Source: Merluccius polli (lineage: Eukaryota; Chordata; Actinopteri; Gadiformes; Merlucciidae). Taken from it: a stretch of DNA of 64,000 nt. The stretch spans positions 152,001-216,000 of the forward strand of contig JAOPHQ010005713.1 in the NCBI GenBank assembly GCA_030340625.1, written 5' to 3'. The notes below the pieces were generated by a model. It was not told the origin of the DNA. It searched no databases and saw only the letters and a program-made list of their open reading frames with translations. Both the position numbers and the translations under genes were made by a program. Below are positions 10,161 through 20,720 of the stretch, in pieces (the first letter of the stretch is position 1; the number at the start of each line of letters is the position of its first letter).

Positions 10161-10989
10161 TGAGGGAGCGTGTCCAACTCCCAAGTCTGGACTCCCTTAC
10201 CGATGCAGGATACTTGGCAGCCCGGTTCTGGAAAGCTGCAGGCCCTCGGTAGATCGCCTCTTCCCGGAGCTGCTCCGTAACAGGTGTTGTATCGAGCTCT
10301 GTTTCCCCGTCGAGATGTTTCCCCTAGTCCCGCCCCCATCCGAAATGGCCTGAAGGGCAAAGGAAGCGCGTGTTCACAAAAAGTTTGCCCACGAGCTGTT
10401 GTGCTCGTACCACAGAGGCACTGTGGAGAGAGCTAAGGTTCAAAACTGACTTTTTTTAGCAAGTTTTATCTGAAGATGTTGTATTGTAGAAGTGAAGGGT
10501 TAACCTAACCCTAACCCTTATATTTTTTAAACTGCACATATGTTTTTATGTCTTTATTAACACAACCAACTACTGTCATTTCTATCAATAAAAATTATAT
10601 TTGTGAGAGACTTTTCATTTTGAATATTATGGACTTTTGGAAGAAAGTGTGCTCATTCATTTATAGGCTAAATTTAAATCGCTTTTTTATCATGTATACA
10701 ATATCATGTATTTGTCTTAAATGCAGCTCCATAAAGCAGGTAAAGCACATCCTGACAGCTTGGAGTATTACTGTTCCCCCTCTGTTCCATAGGAAAGGAA
10801 GCTCACACATCTTTCAAATTCATACTGCTGACTTCTTTCCCCACAACAGATAAGTCCTGTGATTTTCAGGCTGATATCACTAAGTTTGACCATTTAAAAC
10901 AGGGGGACACACATCCTGACAGCTTGGAATATTACTGTCAGATACTGTTCCCTGGAGATATCAGGAGAAGAAAGCATGCAGGAAAATTG
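10161..10989. other. Unassigned sequence with short telomere-like tract
   Basis: A CpG-rich block (10,160-10,400) has an open minus-strand frame ending at a GTAAAA donor, which would fit a first exon, but the residues show no domain. TTAACCTAACCCTAACCC at 10,500 is a two-unit telomere-like run. ACATCCTGACAGCTTGGA occurs twice (about 10,747 and 10,910). Confidence 0.35.
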
Positions 10990-12566
10990 TTCAGCTCAGT
11001 GTGAAGTCTGTGTCGCCAGCAACAAGGAAGAAGCTACAAGAAAAATGGAGAGAGTCCAAGAGGAGATGTAGGGCAAGGGAAAGCCACCAAGGCTGTCCTT
11101 GATCTAACGCCACAATCACCTCAGGATCATGACCAGCCATTCAATCATGAAGACATCAATGAAGCCCCAGTGGCAGTGCCTGTTTTGTGTAGCACATCAA
11201 CACAGTCACCTAAAGAAATGTCCACCCAAGACCAAAGTACACCCAAAAGAGTACGAAAAAGATATTCTGTGAACAAACATCTAAGGAAGCTAAGAAAGCA
11301 AAATTAAAAGTTATAGAAACAACTTGAAGCTGAAAAAAGAAGAGTGGATAGGTTTAGACGAAGCAGTCAACGCCTTGTTCAAAGACTGAATGTTGATAAA
11401 AATGCACACAGAAACACACAAGGAAAACAGTCAAAACGAAGGCAAATGATCACAATACATGCGCCTGCTACCAACATGAGAACATGCGTCTCCTTATTGA
11501 TGCCTTGTCACAGCGTGGTATCCTACCTTCAAAAAGCCTATCATATATTCTCTTCAGCATAAACTGTAACTGACAACATGAAATGTATGGAGCGCACATG
11601 CACCTGAGTGCTGCTATGATGAGGTCCAGATTGCCATACATAATCCAGATGATCAGGCTAGATGGGAACACTGGGCAAAGGAAGATGTGGTGGTAGGAGA
11701 CAAAACATACAAAAACTGGGTGAAGAAAACTGAAAATGGTACAATGGGAAAACTGGTTGAGGAGTTCAACAAACAGTTGGAGGGAATTGCCATCCATCAA
11801 TTCAACTGGCTTCACCAGGCCCAGAAATTCAGACATCTTAAAGAAAATCTAAAAGACAACGAAATGGTTCTGCATGTGGACTTTTCTGAAAATCATGCCT
11901 GCAAACTGAACACAGAAATCATTCCATTTTGGAGGAAACCGGCAGCAGGCATCCATCCATACAGCAGTGGCTTACACATCCACAGGCTCACAATCCTATG
12001 CCACAATCTCTGACTCTGTCAAACACAATGAACATGCTGTGTGGGCCCACCTCAAACCAGTGGTGCAGGAAATTATATCAAACTCTGACCACAAGATTGA
12101 CACGCTTGATGTGTTGAGTGATGGTCCAGTCACTCAATACAGAAACAAGGCAAACTGTTACCTTTTGAGCAGTGTACCCTACACATGGGGGCTGAAGCAA
12201 ATCACCTGGAATTACTCAGAGAGAGCCCATGGGAAAGGTGCACTCAATGGAGTTGGGGGAGCAGTGAAACGCATGGCAGACAACCATGTCCATGGAGGGC
12301 AAGACATACAAAGCCCTAAGGACCTCTATGAGTTCCTAGCCCAAAAAGAGGTCCCAAACATAAAATTCAAATGGATCGATGAGGCAGATATCCAGGTGTT
12401 TGATGAGATGTTGCCACCGTCTATCCCGAAAGTACATGGCATCTTAAACATGCACATGATCTTCTATAGGGCTCTCAGCTGTTTCTGCCGCTACCCAGAG
12501 ATGTGTGACTGCTTCTCTCCAAGCAAGATGAGGCCAGACAATCGGTCAAAAGATTCAGAGGAAGGG
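10990..12566 (+). pseudogene. Transposase-like gene of unnamed family, 5' part
   Basis: Frames shift several times but the order of blocks is clear: a basic N-terminus (KLQEKWRESKRRCRARES), a coiled-coil-like stretch with stops (11,240-11,400), then VHVDFSEN-like HVDFSENHACKLNTEI (11,875), SYATISDSVKHNEHAVWAHL (11,990), SDGPVTQYRNKANCYLLS (12,117), SERAHGKGALNGVGGAVKR (12,220) and KFKWIDEADIQVFDEMLP. I recognise this pattern from multicopy uncharacterised fish proteins. The spaced acidic residues (DFSEN, SDGP, the block after HGKG) suggest an RNase-H-like transposase fold, which is inference. The 3' end lies at 34,176-34,391, separated by the L1 and Harbinger insertions. Confidence 0.6.
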
Positions 12567-12746
12567 GGGCGCAGCTGAGCAGCGACATGTGAAGACGTGT
12601 TTTTGTGGGCTCTGCTTAGTTTGAACATTTACTTAATATTCCTCCTCTCCTCGTCTTTCCCGGTGTGAACATGTCCCCAAAGAACCAAGTTCCTCGAATT
12701 TGTCGTGTGAATTTGTGTGAATTTGTCACACACTTGGCTGCTTGAA

Positions 12747-13098
12747 ATGCCTAAATCTCAAAAACCGAAACCAGGGCCGGACGCCTCAGACTCGCTTGAT
12801 GTGGATCCGGCCGCGGAAGCGGGGTCAGGGCCAGATCTCGACGCAATCATGGCTGCCATAAAGCGATCGGAGCAGAGTGTGCTAACCAAGATCGACTCGT
12901 CCGTGATGGCGGCTGCAGGTAAACTGCACAAGAAAATAGATGATTTGGCGAGTGATTTAAGGAACGATATCCGGAATGTGCGCGCAGAGTTTACGAAGGT
13001 AATTGAAGAAGTACAGAAAGAAAACGCCACATTCTCAACTCACATTGATGATCTCGAGGAGGAAGCTAACGGCTAGGCCAACCGGGTTGTTGCAGGTA
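12747..13098 (+). pseudogene. L1 ORF1, N-terminal half
   Basis: ATG at 12747 opens a coding segment with a variable acidic N-terminus followed by a heptad-patterned coiled coil (KLHKKIDDLASDLRNDIRN, then EFTKVIEEVQKEN). A TAG at 13074-13076 stands where CAG would be expected. The frame continues in the segment at 24605-25161 once the EnSpm and one TA are removed. ORF1 proteins trimerise through the coiled coil and bind LINE RNA. Confidence 0.85.
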
Positions 13099-13822
13099 CA
13101 CTCTAAAAAGTGTATTTCAGCAGTAGTTGAAGTAATGTAATGTTCTGAGTGAGTTTCATTAAGATTTCTGCTTTAGTGGAGGCAGTCTACATTTGTGGAG
13201 TATATCAACCTGGAATTACATGTTGTTCCCTCAACACACATGTAACCTGCTATTCTCATTTGAGTGAACCGGGATCAATTAGGTTTCTTGTGATGCTGTG
13301 CGTCTGACGTCATGACGTCTCCGCCTTCTCCAGAACTTTCAACCTGCAGTTGAACCGCCATTTTTCTCGCCTCTGACAACTTGGGAAGAAGATAGATACT
13401 GAATTACCACTGTCTCCATCGTTTTTGAAGGTAAGTTAGAGGTAAAACCAATAATTTAATATGTTAGATATAAAATTGTCAAGCTGTGTTGTTAAATTTG
13501 TTAGATAGCATCCGCCACTATCACCCGCTAGCATCCAGGACAGCTAGCGGGGCTAGCAACTCTCCTACTCTGCTACCAGGACCTTCACCTTCAGTAGTTT
13601 GCGGGCGGGACTCTCTTGCTTTAATATCGTAATGTTAACTTACTGATGTGTATTCATGCAGTGTGTTGGTGTTGGCTTAGTGTTAGTTATTCATTAGCAT
13701 TAGCCCATTATCGCAGCAAGCCGGGTCGTGGTTCAGTTCCGACCACTTTAGGCGCGCGCATTTATACATGAGTGTTGGTTCACATGCCTGTCGGCGCGCA
13801 CAGTTCATGCGGTCACGGCCAC
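13099..13822 (+). other. EnSpm left end and probable first non-coding exon
   Basis: The first 300 bases are subterminal sequence. A CpG-containing segment near 13,300-13,431 ends at TTTTTGAAG followed by GTAAGT at 13,432, a strong donor without an upstream ATG, so I read it as a 5' untranslated exon of the transposase gene spliced toward the acceptor at 17,396. Confidence 0.45.
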
Positions 13823-14882
13823 CATAGACATCTTATACATAGACGGAGCATTGGCTGCTGTGGCGCGAGAAATTCGGCGGCCATCTTGGAGTGGTGATGG
13901 GGGAGGGGAGCAGCAGAGATTGACAGTTGACACGTATGGCCAGGAGAAGACAACATGGATGCCGAGCTGGTGTTCAGCTATTCCTGCTCAAATGAGCGGA
14001 TGGTCGAAAATAGAAATCGCGGGATTACATTTCACAAGTAAGATTTAACATTATACCGTACTATTGGTTATATTTTGTGAAAATAATATTACACGCCAAA
14101 ACATCCTTTATCATAGCTACACGTATGACAAAAAACCGCGTGAAAATCAGTGGTATTCAGTGAAGTATGATTAATTATATGCGCTGACGAATGACACTGA
14201 GTGGAGCGGATCACCACTCCAAGATGGCGGCCCCGCGTCTCGTCAGCGCCAGTAGGCAGTAGCGCTCGATGCTCCGTCTATGTCAGCACCATGGCTACCT
14301 GCCTTGCACTGCTGGTTTCTTTGGAAGCTAAGCAGGGGCTGGTCTGGTCCATCTCTGGATGGGAGACCAGTTGGTGCTGGCAGTGGTGTTGGAGGGCCAG
14401 TAGGGGGTGCTCATCCCTCTGGCCTCTGTAAGATCCCCAATGCCCCGGGACAGAGACGGGGACTCCGTCCCGTCTAGAGCACCGTCTTTCGGATGAGACG
14501 TTAAACCGAGGTCCTGACTCCCTGTGGTCACTAAAGATCCCGTGGCACTCATCGCAAGAGTAGGGGTGCTAACCCCGGTGTCCCGGCCAAATTCCCAACC
14601 CGGCTCTTGTACCAACATGGCCACCTAATCATCCCCTGGTCTCTAATTGGTTAGTTTCATTCCTCACCTCTCCGCTTAGCCAGTGTGTGGTGAGCGTTCT
14701 GGCGCATACTGGCTGCCGTGCATCACCCAAGTGGGTGCTACACTCTGGTAGCGGATGAGGTGTCATATCTCCCCCACACACACACACACACACACACTAT
14801 GTAAGCGCTTTGAGTGACCTCCAATAAAAGCGCTATATAAATCCAATCAATTATTATTATTATTATGTATAAGATGTCTATG
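13823..14882. mobile_element. Fold-back hAT MITE carrying a nested SINE
   Basis: Ends CATAGACATCTTATACATAG and its complement are flanked by ACGGCCAC (13815-13822 and 14883-14890). Inner arms also pair (GACGGAGCATTGGCTGCTGT against AGCGCTCGATGCTCCGTC; CATCTTGGAGTGGTGAT against ATCACCACTCCAAGATG). The right arm is interrupted by a SINE at 14283-14867; removing it rejoins CTCCGTCTATG with TATAAGATG. Confidence 0.85.
14283..14867 (+). mobile_element. 5S-rRNA-derived SINE
   Basis: The head contains TTTGGAAGCTAAGCAGGG and CTGGATGGGAGACC, which match the internal promoter (A box, intermediate element, C box region) of 5S rRNA. The body is a conserved SINE body, followed by a CA microsatellite (14,774-14,797) and a tail GCGCTATATAAATCCAATCA(ATT)n as borrowed from a partner LINE. 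The repeated TATG at both sides is a very short TSD at best. Confidence 0.8.
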
Positions 14883-14919
14883 ACGGCCACGGGTGATGTG
14901 GAAGGTAATGTTAATTATG

Positions 14920-15810
14920 CTTTAACTGTGGTGCTTCCGGGAAGCGTTAATTTGCTACCACCTGTGTTTTCAATGTACTTGACGTTCACGTCGAAACCCC
15001 ACTGTACACGTCTCTGTCATGTCCCGCTGCAATTTTGTTCCGTCCTGATTTCAAACCCACCGGGAGCGAGCATTTGGCCCGCCAGACTTTGTTTACTTGC
15101 TCAGATTTGGTCATTTTCCTGGTTTATGTTCTTGTTTCTCTTTTGTCTGTTTTTACCACCGGCAGTTTGCACGGGATATTTTATTTTGAATTGATATTTT
15201 ATTTTGAAATTGATTTTCAATATAAAATACCCCGTGCAAACAGACAAAAACAGACAAAAGTGAAACTAATTAACTACGTAGCATATTTACACACATCTCA
15301 TGGTCCTGCTTGACTGCCATTGCTAATATCAGTTACCAGTTATATACAGTTACTGTTGTTGCTGCTCGCTGTCCCCCATCATTGGTGCTGTCTTCATCAT
15401 CATCATGTTCATTAGTGTATTGATGTAGTTGCTCTCCTCTCTCTCTCTCACCCCCGCTCTCTCTCTCTCTCACCCCAACTGGTCAAGGCAGATGACCACC
15501 CACCTAGAGCCGAAGGGTCTGTCCAAGGTTTCTGCCTTTTAACAGGCAGGTTTCCTTGCCCCCGTGCCAAGTGCTTGCTCATGGTGGTACTGTTGGGTCT
15601 CTGTAAATGTTATTAGGAGTTTGGTCTAGACCTGCTCCATTTGAAAAGTGCCCTGAGATAACTTCTGTTATGAATTGGCGCTATACAAATAAAATTGAAT
15701 TGAATTGAAGCATATTTTGCTAGGACTGACCAAAATCGCGGCGCGTACGCGACGTGCTATAGACGTGTGCAGTGGGGTTTCGGTGTGAGGAGAGGAGAGA
15801 GGGTGTGTAC
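14920..15810. mobile_element. Diverged fold-back element with internal hairpin
   Basis: GAAACCCCACTGTACACGTC (14,994) pairs imperfectly with GACGTGTGCAGTGGGGTTTC (15,762), and a second strong inverted pair, TTGCACGGGATATTTTA... against ...TAAAATACCCCGTGCAA (15,166-15,240), lies between. Exact ends and TSD were not found. An L2-type insertion (15289-15708) sits in the right half. Confidence 0.5.
15289..15708 (+). mobile_element. L2-type LINE 3' tail insertion
   Basis: The sequence GGTTTCTGCCTTTTAA, CTTGCTCATGGTGG, GTTGGGTCTCTGTAAAT, GTGCCCTGAGATAACTTCTG and the terminal GGCGCTATACAAATAAAATT(GAATT)n is the familiar 3' region of an abundant fish LINE/SINE lineage. It is flanked by AGCATATTT (15280-15288 and 15709-15717), a 9-bp TSD consistent with LINE-type insertion. 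Confidence 0.8.
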
Positions 15811-17395
15811 AGCGCTCGTACACGCATGGCTGTGGGAGAGGAAGTAGATGGTGTGCGGTGCCTCGGTGGCAGGCTGCTTTCGTATTTACGCTGGCAATTA
15901 TCGAGGCAGTGGTGATAAATGTTTGCTGTCTGAAGAGTAGTGGTGCTGTGCCAGTGTGTTAATAAGCACCTGTGTTAGTTTGTGTCTGCTGCTGCACACT
16001 CCTGTCTTCCCTGTCCTAAATCAGTTACCAGGTAGGGTAATGATCAGTGTCAGTTATATATTATACTCTTACACAAATCAAACCTAACACTGAACACTTA
16101 ATTGATTCCTAGTTTTCTTATATATTTTTTTCATGACTGGCGGTGGTTACTTCAGACCAGGACACAACTCATTTGGACTACCAAAGGTAAGTTGCACTCC
16201 TAGAATAGAATAGAGTGCTACAGACCAGGCTGGAATGTGGCTGTACGTAACTTACAGGATGGTGTGCTGAAGTGAAAAAATATTTGAAAAAATAAACATA
16301 ATTTTAACAGTTACAGTAAATGTGAAATGCAGGTGATTGTTTACAGGCCTTTTTTTTAACTTGAGCTGTAACAACTTTGAATGTACAGTACTAATAGTTT
16401 TGCAAAAAATGTATTACAATTTTGTAACAACAATTAAAAATATAAACAAACAAATTGATAAACACATCATACACACGCACTGGTATCATTAGCACAACTC
16501 ACAATCAAAATTAGAAATTATAGAAAAAAGTATTACACTATTTAACACGGAAAATACAGCCGTCAGATTTCTTGTAGACCCAGCACACTTCCAGTATGAT
16601 TCTGAATACATATATTTAACTACATAGATGCAGATGAACACTGTAAACATGATGAAAGACACGATATGATTGCACAAACTAACTCTAACATATCTTTTAA
16701 TCCTGAGGACTTCTGTACTGCAGAGCTTCCTTTCGTTCCTGTCAACCTCTCCAGAGGGGTGTCTGCTGATGGCAGAAGGATTACATGACCTCTGGTTGGG
16801 ACCCTGGTCAGTTCCACAACTTTTGGCTTGGTGTCCAATATGACGGCTCCACCCACCTGGCCTACTGTATTCTCAGCTCTCTGACTTCTTGTACCTTGAG
16901 AGGGACAGTCCTGTGTGGAGGCGTGACAGGCAGCTCGTTTTATCTGTGAAACTGCGTACTTTCACTTCATCAACAGCAAAGGTATGCAAGCCCAAAATAG
17001 TAATGTCTCATTTTAACTTTATCTTAATTCAGTTTTACACAGAACAGGGATCAGCTGGCAATTAGTATTGACAGAGGAAACAATTGCAACAAAAAATGCT
17101 TTAAATTTTGGTTTTGCTGCTTTAAGACAGACCTGTGAACTTTTCTCTTAAAATCTAATTAGAGAGGGCTGGCTACTTTTGATGAATGAATTTTGTGTTT
17201 AAATGATTCGCTTTGTGTTTGGTGATGTGGCAAAAAAAAAATCACATCACAATCTTATTCATAATATCCAAAAGCTGAGATGACATCTAGTCTCATATCA
17301 CCCTATTGATGATATATTGTAATATTGTCCAACCCTACTCTGTGTTTTTCCCAAATCAATATACGCCCAGTAAAGTGTACCTCTTTGTTTCTCCA
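15811..17395 (+). other. EnSpm 5' intronic region
   Basis: No convincing coding exon. GGACTACCAAAG followed by GTAAGT near 16,187 could end another untranslated exon. A short minus-strand frame at 16,620-16,856 has no recognisable domain. The acceptor TTTGTTTCTCCAG at 17,396 opens the first coding exon. Confidence 0.4.
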
Positions 17396-17407
17396 GTGTT
17401 GTGCTTC

Positions 17408-20088
17408 ATGTGGAGATGCAAGGACTGTGGGACGGCATTAACAAAAAGATCTGAACTGCTCAAGCACTACAAACTGATTCATAGGCATTACGGACGGGGC
17501 CACTCATATCCATGCACTTATTTAAATTGTGCATGTAGGTTCAAGACTTGGAATGCCCTACTGAGCCATCTATCAAGAAATCACCCTGCCCAACAAGTAG
17601 TCACCAAAGCTGTGTCCACGTTCACATGCCATATTTGTGGCCATAATCAACTCTCCACAGAAAGGGAATATTTTCAACATATCTATCAGCATCTTAAAAA
17701 TAAGGAGACTGTAACATGTGTGTTCCAAAACTGTGAATATAAAACCAATGTCTATGAGAACTTCAAAAGTCATAAATACAGAAAACACTCTGGTACAGTG
17801 AACACCGTTAAACCTGGGATAAGTTCTGTTCAAGAATCTTGTGCCAGTGTTGCCAGTGATATTTCAGATGGGGAAATTATAGAGAGCAATGTGAATTTAA
17901 ATTCTGCTTTTGACAATGGGGATTATGAAAACTTGGAGAAGGATATTGAACTTAAAATAGCTTCAGTGCTCCTTAAGTTGGAACACATCTTTCTTGTGTC
18001 TAATGCAGCTGTAAATGAGCTTTTGCAGGAGTTAAACTATTTGATTGGTTCTCTTTCTCTGCCGATTACCCAAAAGACTATTAGCCAAGTATTACAAGAC
18101 AATGGATGCCAATTTGACCAGTCAGTTGTTGAAAGGCTAGCCAGTGTACTCTGTGAGACAAACCCTTTAAAAAAAGCAATTGGGGATAAAGGTCCACTCT
18201 CCAGTGCTTGGAGGCGAAAAGCTTACTATAAGAGACACTTTAATGTAGTAGAACCAGTGGAATATACTGTATACTTGACCGAAAGAATCGTAAGTCATTC
18301 CAATATATTTCAATTTTAAAGTCTTTGCAGCATATTCTTGACTGCCAGACAATCTTGGATCAGGCTGTTAATTTGAACACTGTAGATAATCAGCCTCAGA
18401 GAACTTGCGTGCACTTATACAAAACTATCTTTGATGGTGCCTTCTTCAATGAAAATGAACTGTTGTCTAAGCAGGAAAGCATTTCATTGATATTATACAT
18501 TGATGAATTTGAAATGTGTAATCCCCTTGGTACATCCAGAAGGAAGCATAAAATGTGTAGTTTGTACTGGATTCTGGGTAATTTGTTACCAGGCTGTAAT
18601 TCTGCTTTATCCTCCATCTATTTGGCTGCTTTAGTCAAAAGTAATGATCTGAAGTGCTTTGGGTATGAGAAAGTGTTAAAACCTGTAATTAAGGATCTTG
18701 TAATTTTGGAACAGAGTGGGATATTTCTGTCAAAGTTGGGCAGAACAGTAAAAGGCACAGTTCAGTGTGTGGTCGCTGACAACCTTGGTGCACACAGTAT
18801 TGCTGGATTTGTTGAAAATTTCTCAGGGACATACGTATGTAGATTTTGCACTGCAGAACGATCAGAGTTCCAGACTAAAGAAGTCAGAAGTGAAGACTTT
18901 ACTTTGAGAACAAAAGACATTCATGCAGATAATTTACGAATCCTTGAGGAAAACAAATTGCCCAATTATTATGGTGTGAAATCAAAGTGTATTTTGTCAA
19001 AGCACCTCTCATATTTTCATGTTACCACTGGGTTTCCACCAGACATTGTACATGATCTTTTTGAAGGAATTGTTCCTTTTGAACTTGCACTTTGCCTCAG
19101 TTTGTTAATCAAAAAAAAGTATTTCACATTATGTACATTGAATGAAGCAATATCATCTTTCAACTTTAAGTGGGCTGACAAAACAAATCGACCTCATCCT
19201 GTGGCTCTCAGTTTTGCATCCAAAAAAACCGTTGGGGGAAATGCACATGAGAACTGGAGTCTAATCAGATTTTTGCCTTTGTTCATTGGGCAGAGTGTTC
19301 CATGTGAGGAGCCTGCTTGGCAGATCTTAACAGACCTGAAGGACATTGTTGATCTCGTTGTCAGTCCTGTTCATACTGAGGACTCCATTGCATATCTTAG
19401 TTTTAAGATCTCTGAGCACAGAATTAGGTTTCAAGAGGTTTTCCCAGACTGCAACCTTAAACCAAAGCACCATTTCTTGGAACATTATCCATACTTGATC
19501 CGTAAGTTTGGGCCACTAGTTGCCCTATGGACTATGCGTTTTGAAGCAAAGCATAGCTTTTTTAAAAGAGTTGCGAGGAATATCAGATGCTTCAAAAATG
19601 TGCTTCTTTCCCTTTCACAGAGACATCAGTATCAGATTGCACATCATTTGCATGAAAGTAGCTTTACCAAACCTCCATTGGAAGTAACAGATGTTTCCAC
19701 TGTTCACATTGATGTTCTTAACAAGGACATCTCAAATGCACTGAGACAGAAGTCTCCAGATATGGACAATGTGTGCTTGGCCAAAAGTGTAGTATATAAT
19801 GGACTAAACTACAAGTGTGGGATGATCTTGATCCATGGCTCACTGGGAGGACTGCCAGAGTTTGGTGAAATCATCCAAATGGTGATACTGCAGGACAAAC
19901 TAATCTTCATTGTGAAAAAGCTTAGTGGATGGTATATGGAACACTACAGGGCTTATGATCTCAAAACATCACCAAGCAAGGAAGTGGAACTTGTTGAGCC
20001 ACAAGAACTACATGATACCTACCCACTGGCAGACTACAAAATTAGAGGGATGCGTCTTGTCACTTTGAAAAGATATGTCCATGTTTAA
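17408..20088 (+). CDS. EnSpm/CACTA (CMC-type) transposase with N-terminal C2H2 fingers
   Basis: ATG at 17408 follows an acceptor at 17,396. Residues 1-125 hold C2H2-like fingers (MWRCKDCGTALTKRSELLKH; CTYLNCACRF; FTCHICGHNQ; CVFQNCEYKT). The catalytic part has a first aspartate in ILYIDEFEMCNPLG, a second in VVADNLGAHS, a CRFC pair typical of CMC transposases between the second D and the E, HDLFEGIVPFELALCL, and the glutamate in MRFEAKHSFFKR. Family role: cuts the CACT termini and joins the element to a TA-type target. The frame changes once near 18,290-18,330. Either a 41-bp intron (GTAAGT...TTTGCAG, phase 0) or a one-base indel explains it; SILKSLQHIL is readable across the proposed intron, which favours the indel. 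Stop TAA at 20086. A close but decayed relative is at 4586-5253. Confidence 0.8.
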
Positions 20089-20448
20089 AGGGTGAGGCCT
20101 CTGAATGTGATAAGTTATTTTATTAAGTCGGAAAACAAAAGCCAGACTCATACACTACTATTGTGTTCTAAAAACATTTATTTTATACTGTAAGCCAAAA
20201 TGGTGTGATGATGTCATTGGCAATTAATCACCAAATAGTTGCAGCTCAACGGTAGGCATTATGTCATTTTTTAATGTAGGTTGCTGGATTCCAGTCAGTG
20301 AATGACTGGAGTGAATGACTTTGCCTTCTCTCTTCTCGTCTCCTCTTCTTCTCTTCCGCTCTGCTTCTCCTCTCTTTTCCTTCTCTCTTCTCCTCTAGTT
20401 TGACAGTAAATTCTTGCAATCGGAAATAAGTCAATGGTACCCCTAGAG

Positions 20449-20652
20449 CAGGCCTGGGGAATCTGTTCCACAAAGGGCCGGTGTGGCTGCAGGTTTTTGT
20501 TCAAACCAACCAAGAGCACACAGTTTGACCAATCAGCTCTCTGAAGACTGAGATCAGTTGATTAAATGAGTCAAGTCTGGTGTGCTGCTGCTTGGTTTGA
20601 ACAAAAACCTGCAGCCACACCGGCCCTTTGTGGAACAGATTCCCCAGGCCTG
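20449..20652. mobile_element. Hairpin hAT MITE, 204 bp
   Basis: Long near-perfect inverted arms (CAGGCCTGGGGAATCTGTTC at the left, its complement at the right, about 70 bp each) flanked by CCCTAGAG (20441-20448 and 20653-20660). It lies between the two EnSpm genes. A TCTTC-rich pyrimidine run (20,320-20,395) precedes it. Confidence 0.9.
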
Positions 20653-20720
20653 CCCTAGAGGGAATTTGCTTCACATGTTGATCTTTACTAACTGTGCTTG
20701 TGCTCTCTTCTCAGATCACC

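Noticed and set aside
10500..10530. Interstitial telomere or chromosome end
   Set aside because: Only two CCCTAA units are present.
14283..14400. 5S rRNA gene
   Set aside because: Only the internal promoter-like blocks match; the rest diverges and a SINE body follows, so it is a 5S-derived SINE.
16620..16856. Minus-strand frame of 78 codons
   Set aside because: No recognisable residues and inside the EnSpm 5' region on the opposite strand.
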